A DNA stretch of 64,000 nucleotides. It comes from a virus. Below the pieces are notes generated by a model. It was not told the DNA's origin and did no database searches. It saw nothing but the letters and a program-made list of their open reading frames with translations. Shown here piece by piece: positions 51,586 through 60,039 of this stretch. The stretch spans positions 1-64,000 of the IMG/VR virus record IMGVR_UViG_3300013093_003863; one strand, written 5' to 3'. Position numbers and translations under genes: made by a program. Each line of letters opens with the position of its first letter. The first letter of the stretch is position 1.

Positions 51586-52214
51586 TTTATTACCTTTACT
51601 GTTACGTCATTCTCAATATAATTTTGCTTGTATTCCGCGGGAGGAGTTGCTATCGCCAACGCTCTGCACAATTGATGATTGTTTGTTGGCATTGCAAGAT
51701 TTTGGTCATACTCGGTCCAGGACTCTACTAGATTTGTATTCTGTTGATGTATACGTCGAGCCATTGTTTTTAAATCCACATAATACTTATGGTATAGCGG
51801 ATACGTGATATCAAAATGTCCGCATTTGACCCACCAACCCAAACAAGCATCATCACTGCGGTGAACTAATACAACGGGACACTCGGGCCAAGTTTTACGT
51901 AAAAAATCTATGTGGTTGCAAAAGATGTGACTTTTAATAATACGTATACCATTGTTGTCTCGTGCAAAGGGTGCATCAAATATGGCTTCTAAACTGGCCC
52001 GGCCATGAAAGTCCACCGACTCGGGCAAGTCCGATTCCATTCCGGGATCAAAGTACGCACCCAAGTGCATCAAGTCCATGGTACCGCTAGCATCGTGATA
52101 ATAAGTCCATTCCGCACGATAGTCACTGCGATCTATATCGGGACTGTAATAAATGTTTTTAACAACACTGCTCCATTTTGAGCCCGGAGCACCGGCTACA
52201 AAAATGTACTTCAT
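51582..52214 (-). CDS. P-loop sulfotransferase-like protein
   Basis: 210 residues. YIFVAGAPGSKWSSVVKNIY is a phosphate-binding loop; VVLVHRSDDACLGWWVKCGH takes the place of the R-x-S segment of sulfotransferases; RIIKSHIFCNHIDFL also fits. Overlaps its neighbours on both sides, so it is co-expressed with the oxygenase and Bug receptor 2. Confidence 0.6.
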   Translation of the reverse strand: MKYIFVAGAPGSKWSSVVKNIYYSPDIDRSDYRAEWTYYHDASGTMDLMHLGAYFDPGMESDLPESVDFHGRASLEAIFDAPFARDNNGIRIIKSHIFCNHIDFLRKTWPECPVVLVHRSDDACLGWWVKCGHFDITYPLYHKYYVDLKTMARRIHQQNTNLVESWTEYDQNLAMPTNNHQLCRALAIATPPAEYKQNYIENDVTVKVIK

Positions 52215-53194
52215 TAGTCTTTACTGATATCAATCTTTTCCAACATGGGTAAAAATGTATCACGTAGACTTTGTGCATGTCGAACCAATCCTGCAGGAGT
52301 CAATTCTGCATCATCGGTAAACACCACATTGTCATAACACCATTGTTGATACTGTTTACTGTGTACGGCGGCACTAAATGTCTTGACATACCAGTCAACG
52401 ACTTCTTGTGGTGTGTTGGGTGGCAATGCAATACTCCAAGCGGCATATACATTTACTCCGGGGGCAACACCGTTCAACAAAGGTACATTGGGATACTGTG
52501 CCATCTTGTGTGTTCCACTAAATCCAATTGCTTTGACTTTGCCGGCTTCGATCAAGGGTTTGGCCACTGCAATGGGCATGATACCAAACTCTGTGCCCAA
52601 GTTACCATCAAACTGTGCCACACTAGTAACTGCTTGCAATGGTCCATTAAATTTAACTGTTTTAACTAACTCGGTATTACCGTGTCCTTTAACCATTAAG
52701 TATTCAAACACTGTGCGATGTGCCCCTCCGCCCACCGCTACACTAATGGGGCGGTTGGTTGTGCTGATCAACTTTACAAATTCTTCAGGAGTATTAATTG
52801 TACTTCGAACACTGGCCACTAGCACTTGTGGACTCTTGCCCATGGTCAACACATGAGTAAATTCATTCCATTGCCATTTCTTTACAGACTTTTCCCAAAT
52901 ATCGTTTGTGACAAATGTGCTCATATGGCTTAACGCATTTATAGTATATCCATCTGGAGTGGCTTTGTACAATTCGTTCATTGACACCACACTGTCGGCT
53001 CCGGGCTTGTTTACCACATACCACTTGACCGTGGGTTGTGTTTGATTCACAATGGCCATTAGTTCTCTAAATGCCAGTTCATTACCAGCACCAGGATTGT
53101 TGCCTACAATTACTTCAATGGGCTTGTTGGGACTGGGTTCCCATGCAAATGCTAATGCAGGCAGTAGTAATAATATTGTTAAAATTCGTTTCAT
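52214..53194 (-). CDS. Bug-type TTT substrate-binding protein 2
   Basis: 326 residues, the normal length. The signal MKRILTILLLLPALAFA precedes WEPSPNKPIEVIVGNNPGAG, the strand and Pro-Gly-Ala-Gly loop of TTT receptors. VNKPGADSVVSMNELYKATP, SVAVGGGAHRTVFEYLM and AKPLIEAGKVKAIGFSG follow. It differs strongly from the receptor at 49167-50060, so the two were probably acquired separately or bind different solutes. Confidence 0.88.
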   Translation of the reverse strand: MKRILTILLLLPALAFAWEPSPNKPIEVIVGNNPGAGNELAFRELMAIVNQTQPTVKWYVVNKPGADSVVSMNELYKATPDGYTINALSHMSTFVTNDIWEKSVKKWQWNEFTHVLTMGKSPQVLVASVRSTINTPEEFVKLISTTNRPISVAVGGGAHRTVFEYLMVKGHGNTELVKTVKFNGPLQAVTSVAQFDGNLGTEFGIMPIAVAKPLIEAGKVKAIGFSGTHKMAQYPNVPLLNGVAPGVNVYAAWSIALPPNTPQEVVDWYVKTFSAAVHSKQYQQWCYDNVVFTDDAELTPAGLVRHAQSLRDTFLPMLEKIDISKD

Positions 53195-53195
53195 G

Positions 53196-53750
53196 TTAAA
53201 GTCCTATTAATTGATTTATTTCATCGGGCATCCAAGCAACAGGCATGCGTTCTGGATGCCACACAACTCCGGCTAAGGCTAGCCTACTATCTATCCATGC
53301 TTCACAGTTTCCGGTTTCGTCTGTTGCTAATACAGTGGCATTTGGGTGTAATTGTTCTATGTATAAATTATGATGACTGTTTACTGTTTTTGTTTCACCA
53401 AAATAATTTATTTCGTGCAGTACATCCAAGTGTCCATCTATGGTACTTACTTTACCGCCTAATGCATCTACCAACAAAAAACATCCATGACAAATACCAA
53501 TTATTGGCTTGCCCTGTTTCATTACTTCTGTTGCTAGTTTTAATTCTGTGTTACGTCTAATTGCACTGTCATCACCACCTGTGATAATTAATGCATCAAT
53601 TGAAATTGCTAATTGTTTAAAATCTTGATCGTTTCTATTGGGAATAAAAACAAGCGTATGCTCTCGTAAATATGAATACCATCCATGTTCAATTGAGTCA
53701 TACGCTCGACTTTTGTGATATAAAACTCGTTGTGTGAGTCCTATCTTCAA
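53196..53750 (-). CDS. Class I glutamine amidotransferase-like protein
   Basis: 184 residues from a TTG. ALIITGGDDSAIRRNTELKL, GKPIIGICHGCFLLVDALGG with the nucleophile Cys, and GVVWHPERMPVAWM with the catalytic His-x-Glu show a peptidase C26/GATase1 domain. It could release ammonia from glutamine or cleave gamma-glutamyl bonds; an acceptor enzyme is not identified. Near Bug receptor 2 and a ferritin-like gene. Confidence 0.82.
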   Translation of the reverse strand: MKIGLTQRVLYHKSRAYDSIEHGWYSYLREHTLVFIPNRNDQDFKQLAISIDALIITGGDDSAIRRNTELKLATEVMKQGKPIIGICHGCFLLVDALGGKVSTIDGHLDVLHEINYFGETKTVNSHHNLYIEQLHPNATVLATDETGNCEAWIDSRLALAGVVWHPERMPVAWMPDEINQLIGL

Positions 53751-53751
53751 A

Positions 53752-54447
53752 TTACCATCCGTAAGCGTCGGCTACTAGTTCTTTACCAGCTTCTGCGGCT
53801 ACGGTATTCTTGCAGGAAATTTCATACAAGTCTTTACGCATAGCTTCTACTAGTGCAAAGGCACGAGCTTGAGCTTCTGGAGTTGTTACTAGTTGTTCTA
53901 ATTTACGTGCACCAATTTTACTGTGGAAACCTTCGTCCTTGGCAATCTTGGCATAAGCACCAGAGATAAATTCATCTTCAATACATTCGGCCATTTGATT
54001 CCAAACTGCTTCAGCACGTCCTTCAGCAACTAACTGATAAGCTGCCAATGCAATTGGATCATTCTCGGCATCGTACTTGGCCAATAAACCAGCACCTTTG
54101 GCAGTTGGCTTAGCGGCTTCGCGAGCAATAGCGGCTTGTACATCAATTGGACTACCTTGGATGTGTTCGATAACTTCTTTAACTAAACGGAAGTGTACTG
54201 CTTCATCGTGTGCTTGTTGTGTTAACAGTTGCAGTTCCACTGGATCTGCGTCAGCACCTAGTTCGGAAACTTGCTTGCTGATTTCAACCATGTTCATACG
54301 CTCGTTTACCATACGACCAATAAAGTGATCAACTAGTTCTTCTTGAGCAGGCTTGCTGTCAAAATATGCTTTAACATTGTGTTGACTTGCTTTAAATAAC
54401 GCTTGATTGTCGGCCACGATTTTGGCAACAAATTGTTTTGAGTCCAT
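53752..54447 (-). CDS. Ferritin-like diiron protein
   Basis: 231 residues, four-helix pattern with diiron ligands: a Glu in FIGRMVNERMNMVEI, E-x-x-H in QQAHDEAVHFRLVKEV, and a second pair in IEDEFISGAYAKIAKDEGFH. Such proteins are oxidases or hydroxylases. No closer family can be named. SD AAGGAG, with A+T-rich late-type boxes (ATTAAATA 54464-54471; GATAAATA 54494-54501) upstream. Confidence 0.7.
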   Translation of the reverse strand: MDSKQFVAKIVADNQALFKASQHNVKAYFDSKPAQEELVDHFIGRMVNERMNMVEISKQVSELGADADPVELQLLTQQAHDEAVHFRLVKEVIEHIQGSPIDVQAAIAREAAKPTAKGAGLLAKYDAENDPIALAAYQLVAEGRAEAVWNQMAECIEDEFISGAYAKIAKDEGFHSKIGARKLEQLVTTPEAQARAFALVEAMRKDLYEISCKNTVAAEAGKELVADAYGW

Positions 54448-54520
54448 ACTATCTCCTTAAATATATTTAATAGAATTTGCATTTCTGCAAAAATATTTAT
54501 CCAAAACAAAGAAAATTTCA
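54448..54520. promoter_or_regulatory. Divergent control region between minus and plus blocks
   Basis: 73 nt separate the ferritin-like gene (minus) from the methyltransferase gene (plus). It contains the inverted repeat TTTGCA-TTTC-TGCAAA and two late-type boxes for the minus strand. The plus-strand gene has only a weak AAAGAAA ribosome site. The repeat is a candidate operator. Confidence 0.4.
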
Positions 54521-55246
54521 ATGAATACCAAAATTTTTAACTTAATCAAAGAAAATTTGCACTCTGCATTTAATTTACCCAAATATGCCAATATCGTTAT
54601 AGACGAAAACACTCAAGTGGATCAACTGCCCTGGACTCCGGCACGCTATCGCAAGTTTCGAGATGCAGTAGAATCAGAACTGAGTTTACCTTGTGATTAT
54701 GTTGGCACCTTGCGTAGCATAGTAGATGATCTCAGTGAACGATATATCCTACGCTTTTTTAGCGAGATTTGGAAACCACGCACCAATGATTATGATTACA
54801 CCGGTTGGGCACTTGTTGAAGAAATTAATGCCCAAAATCCTCGAGCAGTACTAGATGTAGGTTGCGGATACCATCCGTTTAAAGGACGTATACAAAATCT
54901 AGTGGGAATTGATCCTTACAACAATTGTGCCGATTTTGAAGTTGATATATTAGACTATAAGGTAAACCAAAAGTATGATCACATACTTGCACTAGGATCA
55001 ATCAATTTTAATAGTCGTGATGATATTGAAGCAAGATTCAGTCATTGCGTTGATCTATTAGAATCGGGAGGTAAATTTTATCTACGTGCCAACCCTGGCA
55101 TTGTACACAAGAATGGGCCTTATGTGGAAATATTTCCTTGGAGCTTTGAGATAGTAAGTGAATTTGCCGAGCGATACAATCTAAAGTTGCTGAAGTATAA
55201 ACAAGATGCCAATGATAGATTGTACTTTGTATATGAAAAATTATAG
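54521..55246 (+). CDS. SAM-dependent methyltransferase
   Basis: 241 residues. AVLDVGCGYHPFKGRIQNLV is motif I, LVGIDPYNN motif II, then YDHILALGSINFNSRDDIEA and LLESGGKFYLRANPG. Class I fold, small-molecule or sugar type. First gene of the plus-strand island. Confidence 0.78.
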   Translation: MNTKIFNLIKENLHSAFNLPKYANIVIDENTQVDQLPWTPARYRKFRDAVESELSLPCDYVGTLRSIVDDLSERYILRFFSEIWKPRTNDYDYTGWALVEEINAQNPRAVLDVGCGYHPFKGRIQNLVGIDPYNNCADFEVDILDYKVNQKYDHILALGSINFNSRDDIEARFSHCVDLLESGGKFYLRANPGIVHKNGPYVEIFPWSFEIVSEFAERYNLKLLKYKQDANDRLYFVYEKL

Positions 55247-55311
55247 TGCAGTCTAATACTTAGTCCTTAGATAAATTTCATTAACACTAGTAAAACCTTT
55301 TTGGGTTGGTT

Positions 55312-55355
55312 CTTAAATACTTGCGTGAACATACTGTTGTTCGCAACACAGTATG
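55312..55355 (+). promoter_or_regulatory. Late-type box and hairpin in the phoH leader
   Basis: CTTAAATA (55312-55319) is followed by a hairpin CATACTGT-loop-ACAGTATG (55330-55355). The stem contains the first in-frame ATG (55353), which would hide it from ribosomes. The true start is more likely the TTG at 55389. Confidence 0.5.
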
Positions 55356-55388
55356 GAACATGATGACACAAACCCCAAGGAGGTACTC

Positions 55389-56150
55389 TTGTCCAAACGT
55401 AAGAATCGATTAGTAGAAACCGTTCAGTATCAACAACCCAAACAAAAAAGACATATCCAGCCCGACTTACGAGTAGTAACCGAGGAATACGTACAACGAA
55501 GTCGACGTGTAGAATTAAAGCCTAAGAGTTTAAATCAAGAAACTTACATTGATTTATTGACCAATTCTCAGAAACTGATTATATTTGCAACAGGACCTGC
55601 TGGCACAGGCAAAACCATGTTGGCTGTAATGGCCGCCATCAAAGCCTATCAAGAAGGAGACTGTAAAAAGATTGTCGTCACTCGTCCGGCAGTGGGCGTA
55701 GATGATGAACAACATGGATTCTTGCCCGGAACGCTAAATGAAAAAATGGCACCCTGGACAAGACCCATAATGGATGTGTTTGCCGAGTATTACCGACCGG
55801 CTGACATTGCTCGAATGCTAGACGAACAAGTTATTGAGGTTTCTCCCCTAGCGTTCATGCGTGGACGGACATTTAAAAATTCGTGGATCATAGCTGACGA
55901 AATGCAGAATGCCACACCATCTCAGATGAAAATGCTGTTGACACGTTTAGGCGATGCAAGCAAAATGGTAGTAACCGGAGACACACAACAAGCGGACCGT
56001 AAAGAAAACAACAACGGATTAATTGACTTCAAACGTATTGTGGGACAATACGAAAATAGTCGCTATGTCGCAGGTGTTGAATTCGAAGGACGCGATATAC
56101 ACCGTCATCCTGCGGTATTTGAAATACTTAAAATGTACGGGGAGGTATAG
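55389..56150 (+). CDS. phoH: PhoH-like P-loop ATPase
   Basis: 253 residues from a TTG preceded by AAGGAGGTACTC; the alternative ATG at 55353 lies in a hairpin stem without a ribosome site. IIFATGPAGTGKTMLAVMAA is Walker A, SWIIADEMQNATPSQMKMLL Walker B, and KMVVTGDTQQADRKENNNGL the family's third motif. PhoH is an NTPase with RNA-helicase-like features, common in phages; its exact job is unsettled. Confidence 0.9.
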   Translation: MSKRKNRLVETVQYQQPKQKRHIQPDLRVVTEEYVQRSRRVELKPKSLNQETYIDLLTNSQKLIIFATGPAGTGKTMLAVMAAIKAYQEGDCKKIVVTRPAVGVDDEQHGFLPGTLNEKMAPWTRPIMDVFAEYYRPADIARMLDEQVIEVSPLAFMRGRTFKNSWIIADEMQNATPSQMKMLLTRLGDASKMVVTGDTQQADRKENNNGLIDFKRIVGQYENSRYVAGVEFEGRDIHRHPAVFEILKMYGEV

Positions 56151-56152
56151 CC

Positions 56153-56160
56153 AATAAATA
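56153..56160 (+). promoter_or_regulatory. Late-type box (AATAAATA) 4 nt before ATG
   Basis: Plus-strand AATAAATA followed by TTAG and the ATG at 56165. The nearest GGAGG is about 20 nt away, too far to act as a ribosome site. Confidence 0.45.
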
Positions 56161-56164
56161 TTAG

Positions 56165-57181
56165 ATGTTCAAATATGGCGATATACGCAAAGTACATCTA
56201 GAGATAAGTAGTCGTTGCAATGCTTCGTGCCCTGAGTGCCTTAGAAACCTCAGGGGCGGAGACATTGAAGATCACGGTGATTATGTAGTACATGACATGA
56301 GTTTGAGCGAGGCTCAAACTATCTTTCCGGTAGACTTTTTACAACAACTTGATATTTTTACAATCAATGGCAACTTTGGTGACTTTATTACCTGCCGTGA
56401 CGGATTGGAAATTGTACAATACATCAGTGACGCCAATCCCCGTATGTCAATTGAGATCAGCACCAACGCCAGTGGCCAACCCAAGATCTGGAGCCAACTT
56501 GGTAAAATCAAAAACCTACAAGTAATATTTAGAATTGATGGATTGGCCGATACACATCACTTGTATAGGCAATATACCGATTTTGATTTGATAATCAGTA
56601 ATGCCAAACGGTTTATTGCTGCGGGCGGAAATGCAGCCTGGTACATGATCGAATTTGACTTCAATCAACATCAACGTGATACTGCACGACAAATGAGCAA
56701 GGACTTGGGATTCAAAGAATTTCGACTTATCAATCACGGAAGAAACAACACTGTGGTGTTTACACGAGACGGTGAATTTAGCCATACCATTGGTACTCCC
56801 GATCCCGATATCAGAGATTATCAAGTATTATTGGACATGCGTGAATTTGTTAAGACTCGTGAAGGAGGTAATCGAGTCTACTACGAATCTCGAATCAGCA
56901 AAAAGAAAATCCGTTGTCAAGTGCAGAATCCGGCCAGCATTTATGTACAAAGCAACGGACAAGTATATCCCTGTTGTTGGGTGGGATTTGCACCCGATAC
57001 TAATAAAATAACTCCGGGAATGGATCAAACTGCTGCCATTGCCAAGAACAACAACGCACTAGATGTTGGAATAGAATCGGCCATGTCTTGGTTCGCCGAG
57101 CTGGAAAAAACTTGGTCTATAGATACTGTGCTGAACGGAAGACACTACAAGTGTAATTCTATTTGCGGGTCAGACGACTGA
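56165..57181 (+). CDS. Radical SAM protein with C-terminal Cys cluster
   Basis: 338 residues. LEISSRCNASCPECLRNLRG gives the CxxxCxxC motif. IEISTNASGQPK and VIFRIDGLADTH follow the barrel. A C-terminal SPASM-like set (YVQSNGQVYPCCWVGF, CNSICGSDD) would bind a second cluster. Similar phage proteins are common, with unknown substrates. The 3' end overlaps the convergent gene by 23 nt. Confidence 0.78.
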   Translation: MFKYGDIRKVHLEISSRCNASCPECLRNLRGGDIEDHGDYVVHDMSLSEAQTIFPVDFLQQLDIFTINGNFGDFITCRDGLEIVQYISDANPRMSIEISTNASGQPKIWSQLGKIKNLQVIFRIDGLADTHHLYRQYTDFDLIISNAKRFIAAGGNAAWYMIEFDFNQHQRDTARQMSKDLGFKEFRLINHGRNNTVVFTRDGEFSHTIGTPDPDIRDYQVLLDMREFVKTREGGNRVYYESRISKKKIRCQVQNPASIYVQSNGQVYPCCWVGFAPDTNKITPGMDQTAAIAKNNNALDVGIESAMSWFAELEKTWSIDTVLNGRHYKCNSICGSDD

Positions 57182-57401
57182 CTGCATTGTGTAGTTCGGA
57201 TAGATATGCTGTTTGATTTCTAAATTTATTTTCAAGTTCGGCAAGTCGATGTTTTAGCATGGCAATTTCGTTATCGCGTTGATCATTGGACGATTTGACA
57301 TCTTTAAGAACTTTTTCGTGACTGAGCAAGTTGGGACGAGGCGGTGCATTGGGGTCCACTGCACGTTTCTTTTTGACTTTGTACATGTCTAACATACTCA
57401 T
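57159..57401 (-). CDS. Small coiled-coil protein
   Basis: 80 residues from the ATG at 57401, or 78 from the ATG at 57395. Basic N-terminus (MYKVKKKRAVDPNAPPRPN), then a heptad-like helix (NEIAMLKHRLAELENKFRNQ). AATAAATA (57401-57408) overlaps the first ATG and lies 5 nt before the second, which may be the real start. Function unknown. Confidence 0.55.
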   Translation of the reverse strand: MSMLDMYKVKKKRAVDPNAPPRPNLLSHEKVLKDVKSSNDQRDNEIAMLKHRLAELENKFRNQTAYLSELHNAVSRLTRK

Positions 57402-57403
57402 AT

Positions 57404-58561
57404 TTATTTCCAATAGGGTTCAAACTCGGGAACTATATCCAAGACATTTTCTTTGCGTACACGATCAAGTTCATTGGTTCGGTTCATTACCACGTTCCAT
57501 TCGGTCAACGGAATTTGATTCATGTAATTGATTATGCCCTGTGCTCTGGGATAGTTCTTGAGTCGTTGTTGTGCAAGATCTTTAAGTTCTGGAGGCAAAT
57601 TTGTAATGTTTTGCTCCACCGGGTAATTGGCAATACTTAAATCGTATTTGTCAAATCCATTGGAGTCAATGAAATCCAAGACTTGATGCAATGATAATAT
57701 ATTGTAAATGGTCACAACAATATTGAATCTAATATTGACCTTGAACTTTTTTATCAAATCGAGATTGGCCACGAACCGACTCCAATTGCTGCCACTGCGA
57801 ATATATTCAAATACCGATCCTAGGCCGTCCATGCTCACTATGAACAATACGTTGGTAAAATAGGTCAAATAGTCTTCGATATTGTAGGTTCCCAGGGTCA
57901 AACGTGTTAAATTTGTCACGTATGTGAGTCTAATATCTCGCATGCCCAACTGCCGCAGATGTTCTAACATAGCCCAATGTTCTTGCTGAAAGAACACTTC
58001 GCCACCGGCAAAGTAAACTTCTCGTAATTCACCAAGATCACCGTACTTGGCAATAATGTCTTCCCACACTGTGGTATCGTGTGCTTGTATTATGTAACTG
58101 CCATTTACAGTGGCGTTTAATTCTTGGGCCCAGGTATGACTGTATCCGGGCCCGCACATGCGGCATTTCAAATTACATACATTGCTGAATCTAGCGTCCC
58201 AATACTGCATTTGAAAATTGTGCAAGGTACCATCGGGTTCGGTTTTGGCCAGTAACCAATCTAGATTACTTTCGGGTATGTTGATATTTTTGCTGGTTCT
58301 AAAACTTTCAAGACCGTGGCGTTCTTGTCTATAACAATTGGCACAGGCTTCGTGTTCGTGTCCCTGCATCATGGCCCGACGCACCGACTTCATTTCGGGA
58401 ACATTTACTATGTCTTGAGCAGTAGCAAAATCTCGTATGTTTCCAAACTCGACTGCTTGTTTATCGGCACTGCAACAAGGACCAAACTTGCCGTTGGGCT
58501 CGTGAAAGAAATGAACCCATGGCAAGATGCAAAAAGTCTTACTCGGCAACAACTGAGTCAA
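57404..58561 (-). CDS. Twitch/SPASM-type radical SAM protein
   Basis: 385 residues from a TTG (a second TTG at 58549 is possible). The N-terminal Cys set (FCILPWVHFF, FGPCCSADK, ACANCYRQERHG) precedes the radical SAM motif CNLKCRMCGPGYSH near residue 130, an order typical of twitch-domain proteins in T4-like phages. VYFAGGEVFFQQEH is the GGE SAM motif. Substrate unknown. Confidence 0.8.
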   Translation of the reverse strand: MTQLLPSKTFCILPWVHFFHEPNGKFGPCCSADKQAVEFGNIRDFATAQDIVNVPEMKSVRRAMMQGHEHEACANCYRQERHGLESFRTSKNINIPESNLDWLLAKTEPDGTLHNFQMQYWDARFSNVCNLKCRMCGPGYSHTWAQELNATVNGSYIIQAHDTTVWEDIIAKYGDLGELREVYFAGGEVFFQQEHWAMLEHLRQLGMRDIRLTYVTNLTRLTLGTYNIEDYLTYFTNVLFIVSMDGLGSVFEYIRSGSNWSRFVANLDLIKKFKVNIRFNIVVTIYNILSLHQVLDFIDSNGFDKYDLSIANYPVEQNITNLPPELKDLAQQRLKNYPRAQGIINYMNQIPLTEWNVVMNRTNELDRVRKENVLDIVPEFEPYWK

Positions 58562-58925
58562 CTGTGGCTGCCTCTGCGTCTACTGCAGGTTCTTCTTTGG
58601 GAATAAACTGCTCAAGGTAAGCAAGATCCAATTGTGCCATTACATTGATAACATATTTGGGATAGGCTTCCAAAAAGTATTTGAATAGCTTGTCAAAGTC
58701 GCCATCATAAGCATTGAAACGATTTTTAACAATGGTCTTCTTGCTTAAATTTAGTACTACACCGGCGTAACTGTGGTCATTGGGCTTTAGGCCTTTAGTA
58801 AACTCAATGCGTTCGTCGTATTGATGATTGTTGGGATCGCTCATGTATCCTCTAACATGTGTCATTTTGGGATCTTTGGGCTTGATCACGTAAAACGCCA
58901 AGAGGTGTAAATCTTTAATTTTCAT
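58539..58925 (-). CDS. Hypothetical protein next to clamp loader
   Basis: 128 residues with a charged Glu/Ala tail (KEEPAVDAEAATVDSVVAE). The ATG overlaps the gp44-like stop (ATGA). In T4 the small loader subunit gp62 sits here, but length and sequence do not clearly match. Function unknown. Confidence 0.55.
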   Translation of the reverse strand: MKIKDLHLLAFYVIKPKDPKMTHVRGYMSDPNNHQYDERIEFTKGLKPNDHSYAGVVLNLSKKTIVKNRFNAYDGDFDKLFKYFLEAYPKYVINVMAQLDLAYLEQFIPKEEPAVDAEAATVDSVVAE

Positions 58926-59851
58926 TCGTGTCCTATCTTTGATAATTCGGTTATGATTGCTGATACATTGATTTCTGCGTCGGACACCAGTGTATGATTG
59001 GCATATCCACGGCTTATAATTATAATTGCTTCGTCCTGTCCTTCGGGCGTTGAACTCCAGATATCCAAGTTATCGTACATCCAACGAAAGAAACTTTCCA
59101 TGTCTTCGTTGGCAATTTGACTGCAAATTAATCCACGTGCTTCGCGAAATTTTCCAGCCTTGAACAATGCCACACTGTCCAGTTTCCAATCTTTGACACT
59201 GGAATCGGTTTGTCCGGGATTGATCAAAGTACCAGTAGTGGTACTTCGTTGCAACAGGTTCAAACACTTGCGTAAATCGGGATAGGTTGCTTTGACATAG
59301 CTGTCTAAAACATCTAGATCAAATTCAATACCTTCGGTTACCAACACAGTGGCTGCTCGTGCAGTGAATTCGGTAGCATCGGTTTTGTCAATGTGGAATC
59401 CTTGACATCTACTGTGTATGGGCGGAAGTATTTTGTTGGGATAGTTACAGGTCAAGATAAAACGTACATTTTGACTGTAGTCTTCCATCAAGTTACGCAG
59501 TGCCGGTTGTACACTATTGGGATTCATATAGTCGGCTTCGTCAATGAGCACAACTTTGAACTTGCCAAACGGCATGGTTTGGCAAAAATTAATTAGCTTG
59601 TCGACCCACTCGACTTTACGTGCTTCTTTACTGCCGTTTGCATACATTACATCGTATTCTTCGATACCCAGCTCGTTGATCAATATCTTGGCCAGTGTTG
59701 TTTTACCGGTACCGGGACTGCCGCTCAATAACAAATGCGGGATAATGCCATCCTTGATCCAGCTTTCGACTGTTTGTCGTTGTTCGGGATCGGTAAAAAC
59801 ATAATTTTCTACTGTGTTGGGTCGGTACTTTTCGGTCCAAAGTTCTTTCAT
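58922..59851 (-). CDS. 44: Clamp-loader ATPase (T4 gp44-like)
   Basis: 309 residues. AAA+ loader: LLLSGSPGTGKTTLAKILIN (Walker A), KVVLIDEADYMNPNSVQPAL (Walker B, DEAD), FILTCNYPNKILPPIHSRCQ (sensor 1 and SRC arginine finger). It opens and places the gp45 clamp on DNA for gp43. Start and end overlap neighbours. Confidence 0.94.
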   Translation of the reverse strand: MKELWTEKYRPNTVENYVFTDPEQRQTVESWIKDGIIPHLLLSGSPGTGKTTLAKILINELGIEEYDVMYANGSKEARKVEWVDKLINFCQTMPFGKFKVVLIDEADYMNPNSVQPALRNLMEDYSQNVRFILTCNYPNKILPPIHSRCQGFHIDKTDATEFTARAATVLVTEGIEFDLDVLDSYVKATYPDLRKCLNLLQRSTTTGTLINPGQTDSSVKDWKLDSVALFKAGKFREARGLICSQIANEDMESFFRWMYDNLDIWSSTPEGQDEAIIIISRGYANHTLVSDAEINVSAIITELSKIGHE

Positions 59852-60039
59852 TTAATATTCCAATCTTGTTTTGCTTGTTGCCATACTTGACGCGGATGCG
59901 TTATGCACCATACAGGAATTATAACGCAGGCTGCAAGTAATAGCAACCAAGTTGGTGTAGTTGCAGGGTGATGTGGACAACGCCCTTGACGATAGTCGCA
60001 CCCGGGACTATACTCGTGTCTACAAGTGGTACATTTCAT
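59848..60039 (-). CDS. Small zinc-ribbon membrane protein
   Basis: 63 residues. MKCTTCRHEYSPGCDYRQGR carries CxxC and two later Cys before a membrane segment WLLLLAACVIIPVWCITH. Overlaps gp44-like and the next gene by ATGA. Function unknown. Confidence 0.6.
   Translation of the reverse strand: MKCTTCRHEYSPGCDYRQGRCPHHPATTPTWLLLLAACVIIPVWCITHPRQVWQQAKQDWNIK

Noticed and set aside
49167-53194. Host chromosome contamination, because of Bug receptors
   Set aside because: The genes are packed by overlap with phage-type genes, with late-type promoters between them, so they belong to the phage genome.
58539-58925. Calling this gp62 or RegA
   Set aside because: Position fits T4 order but length and sequence show no clear match to either.
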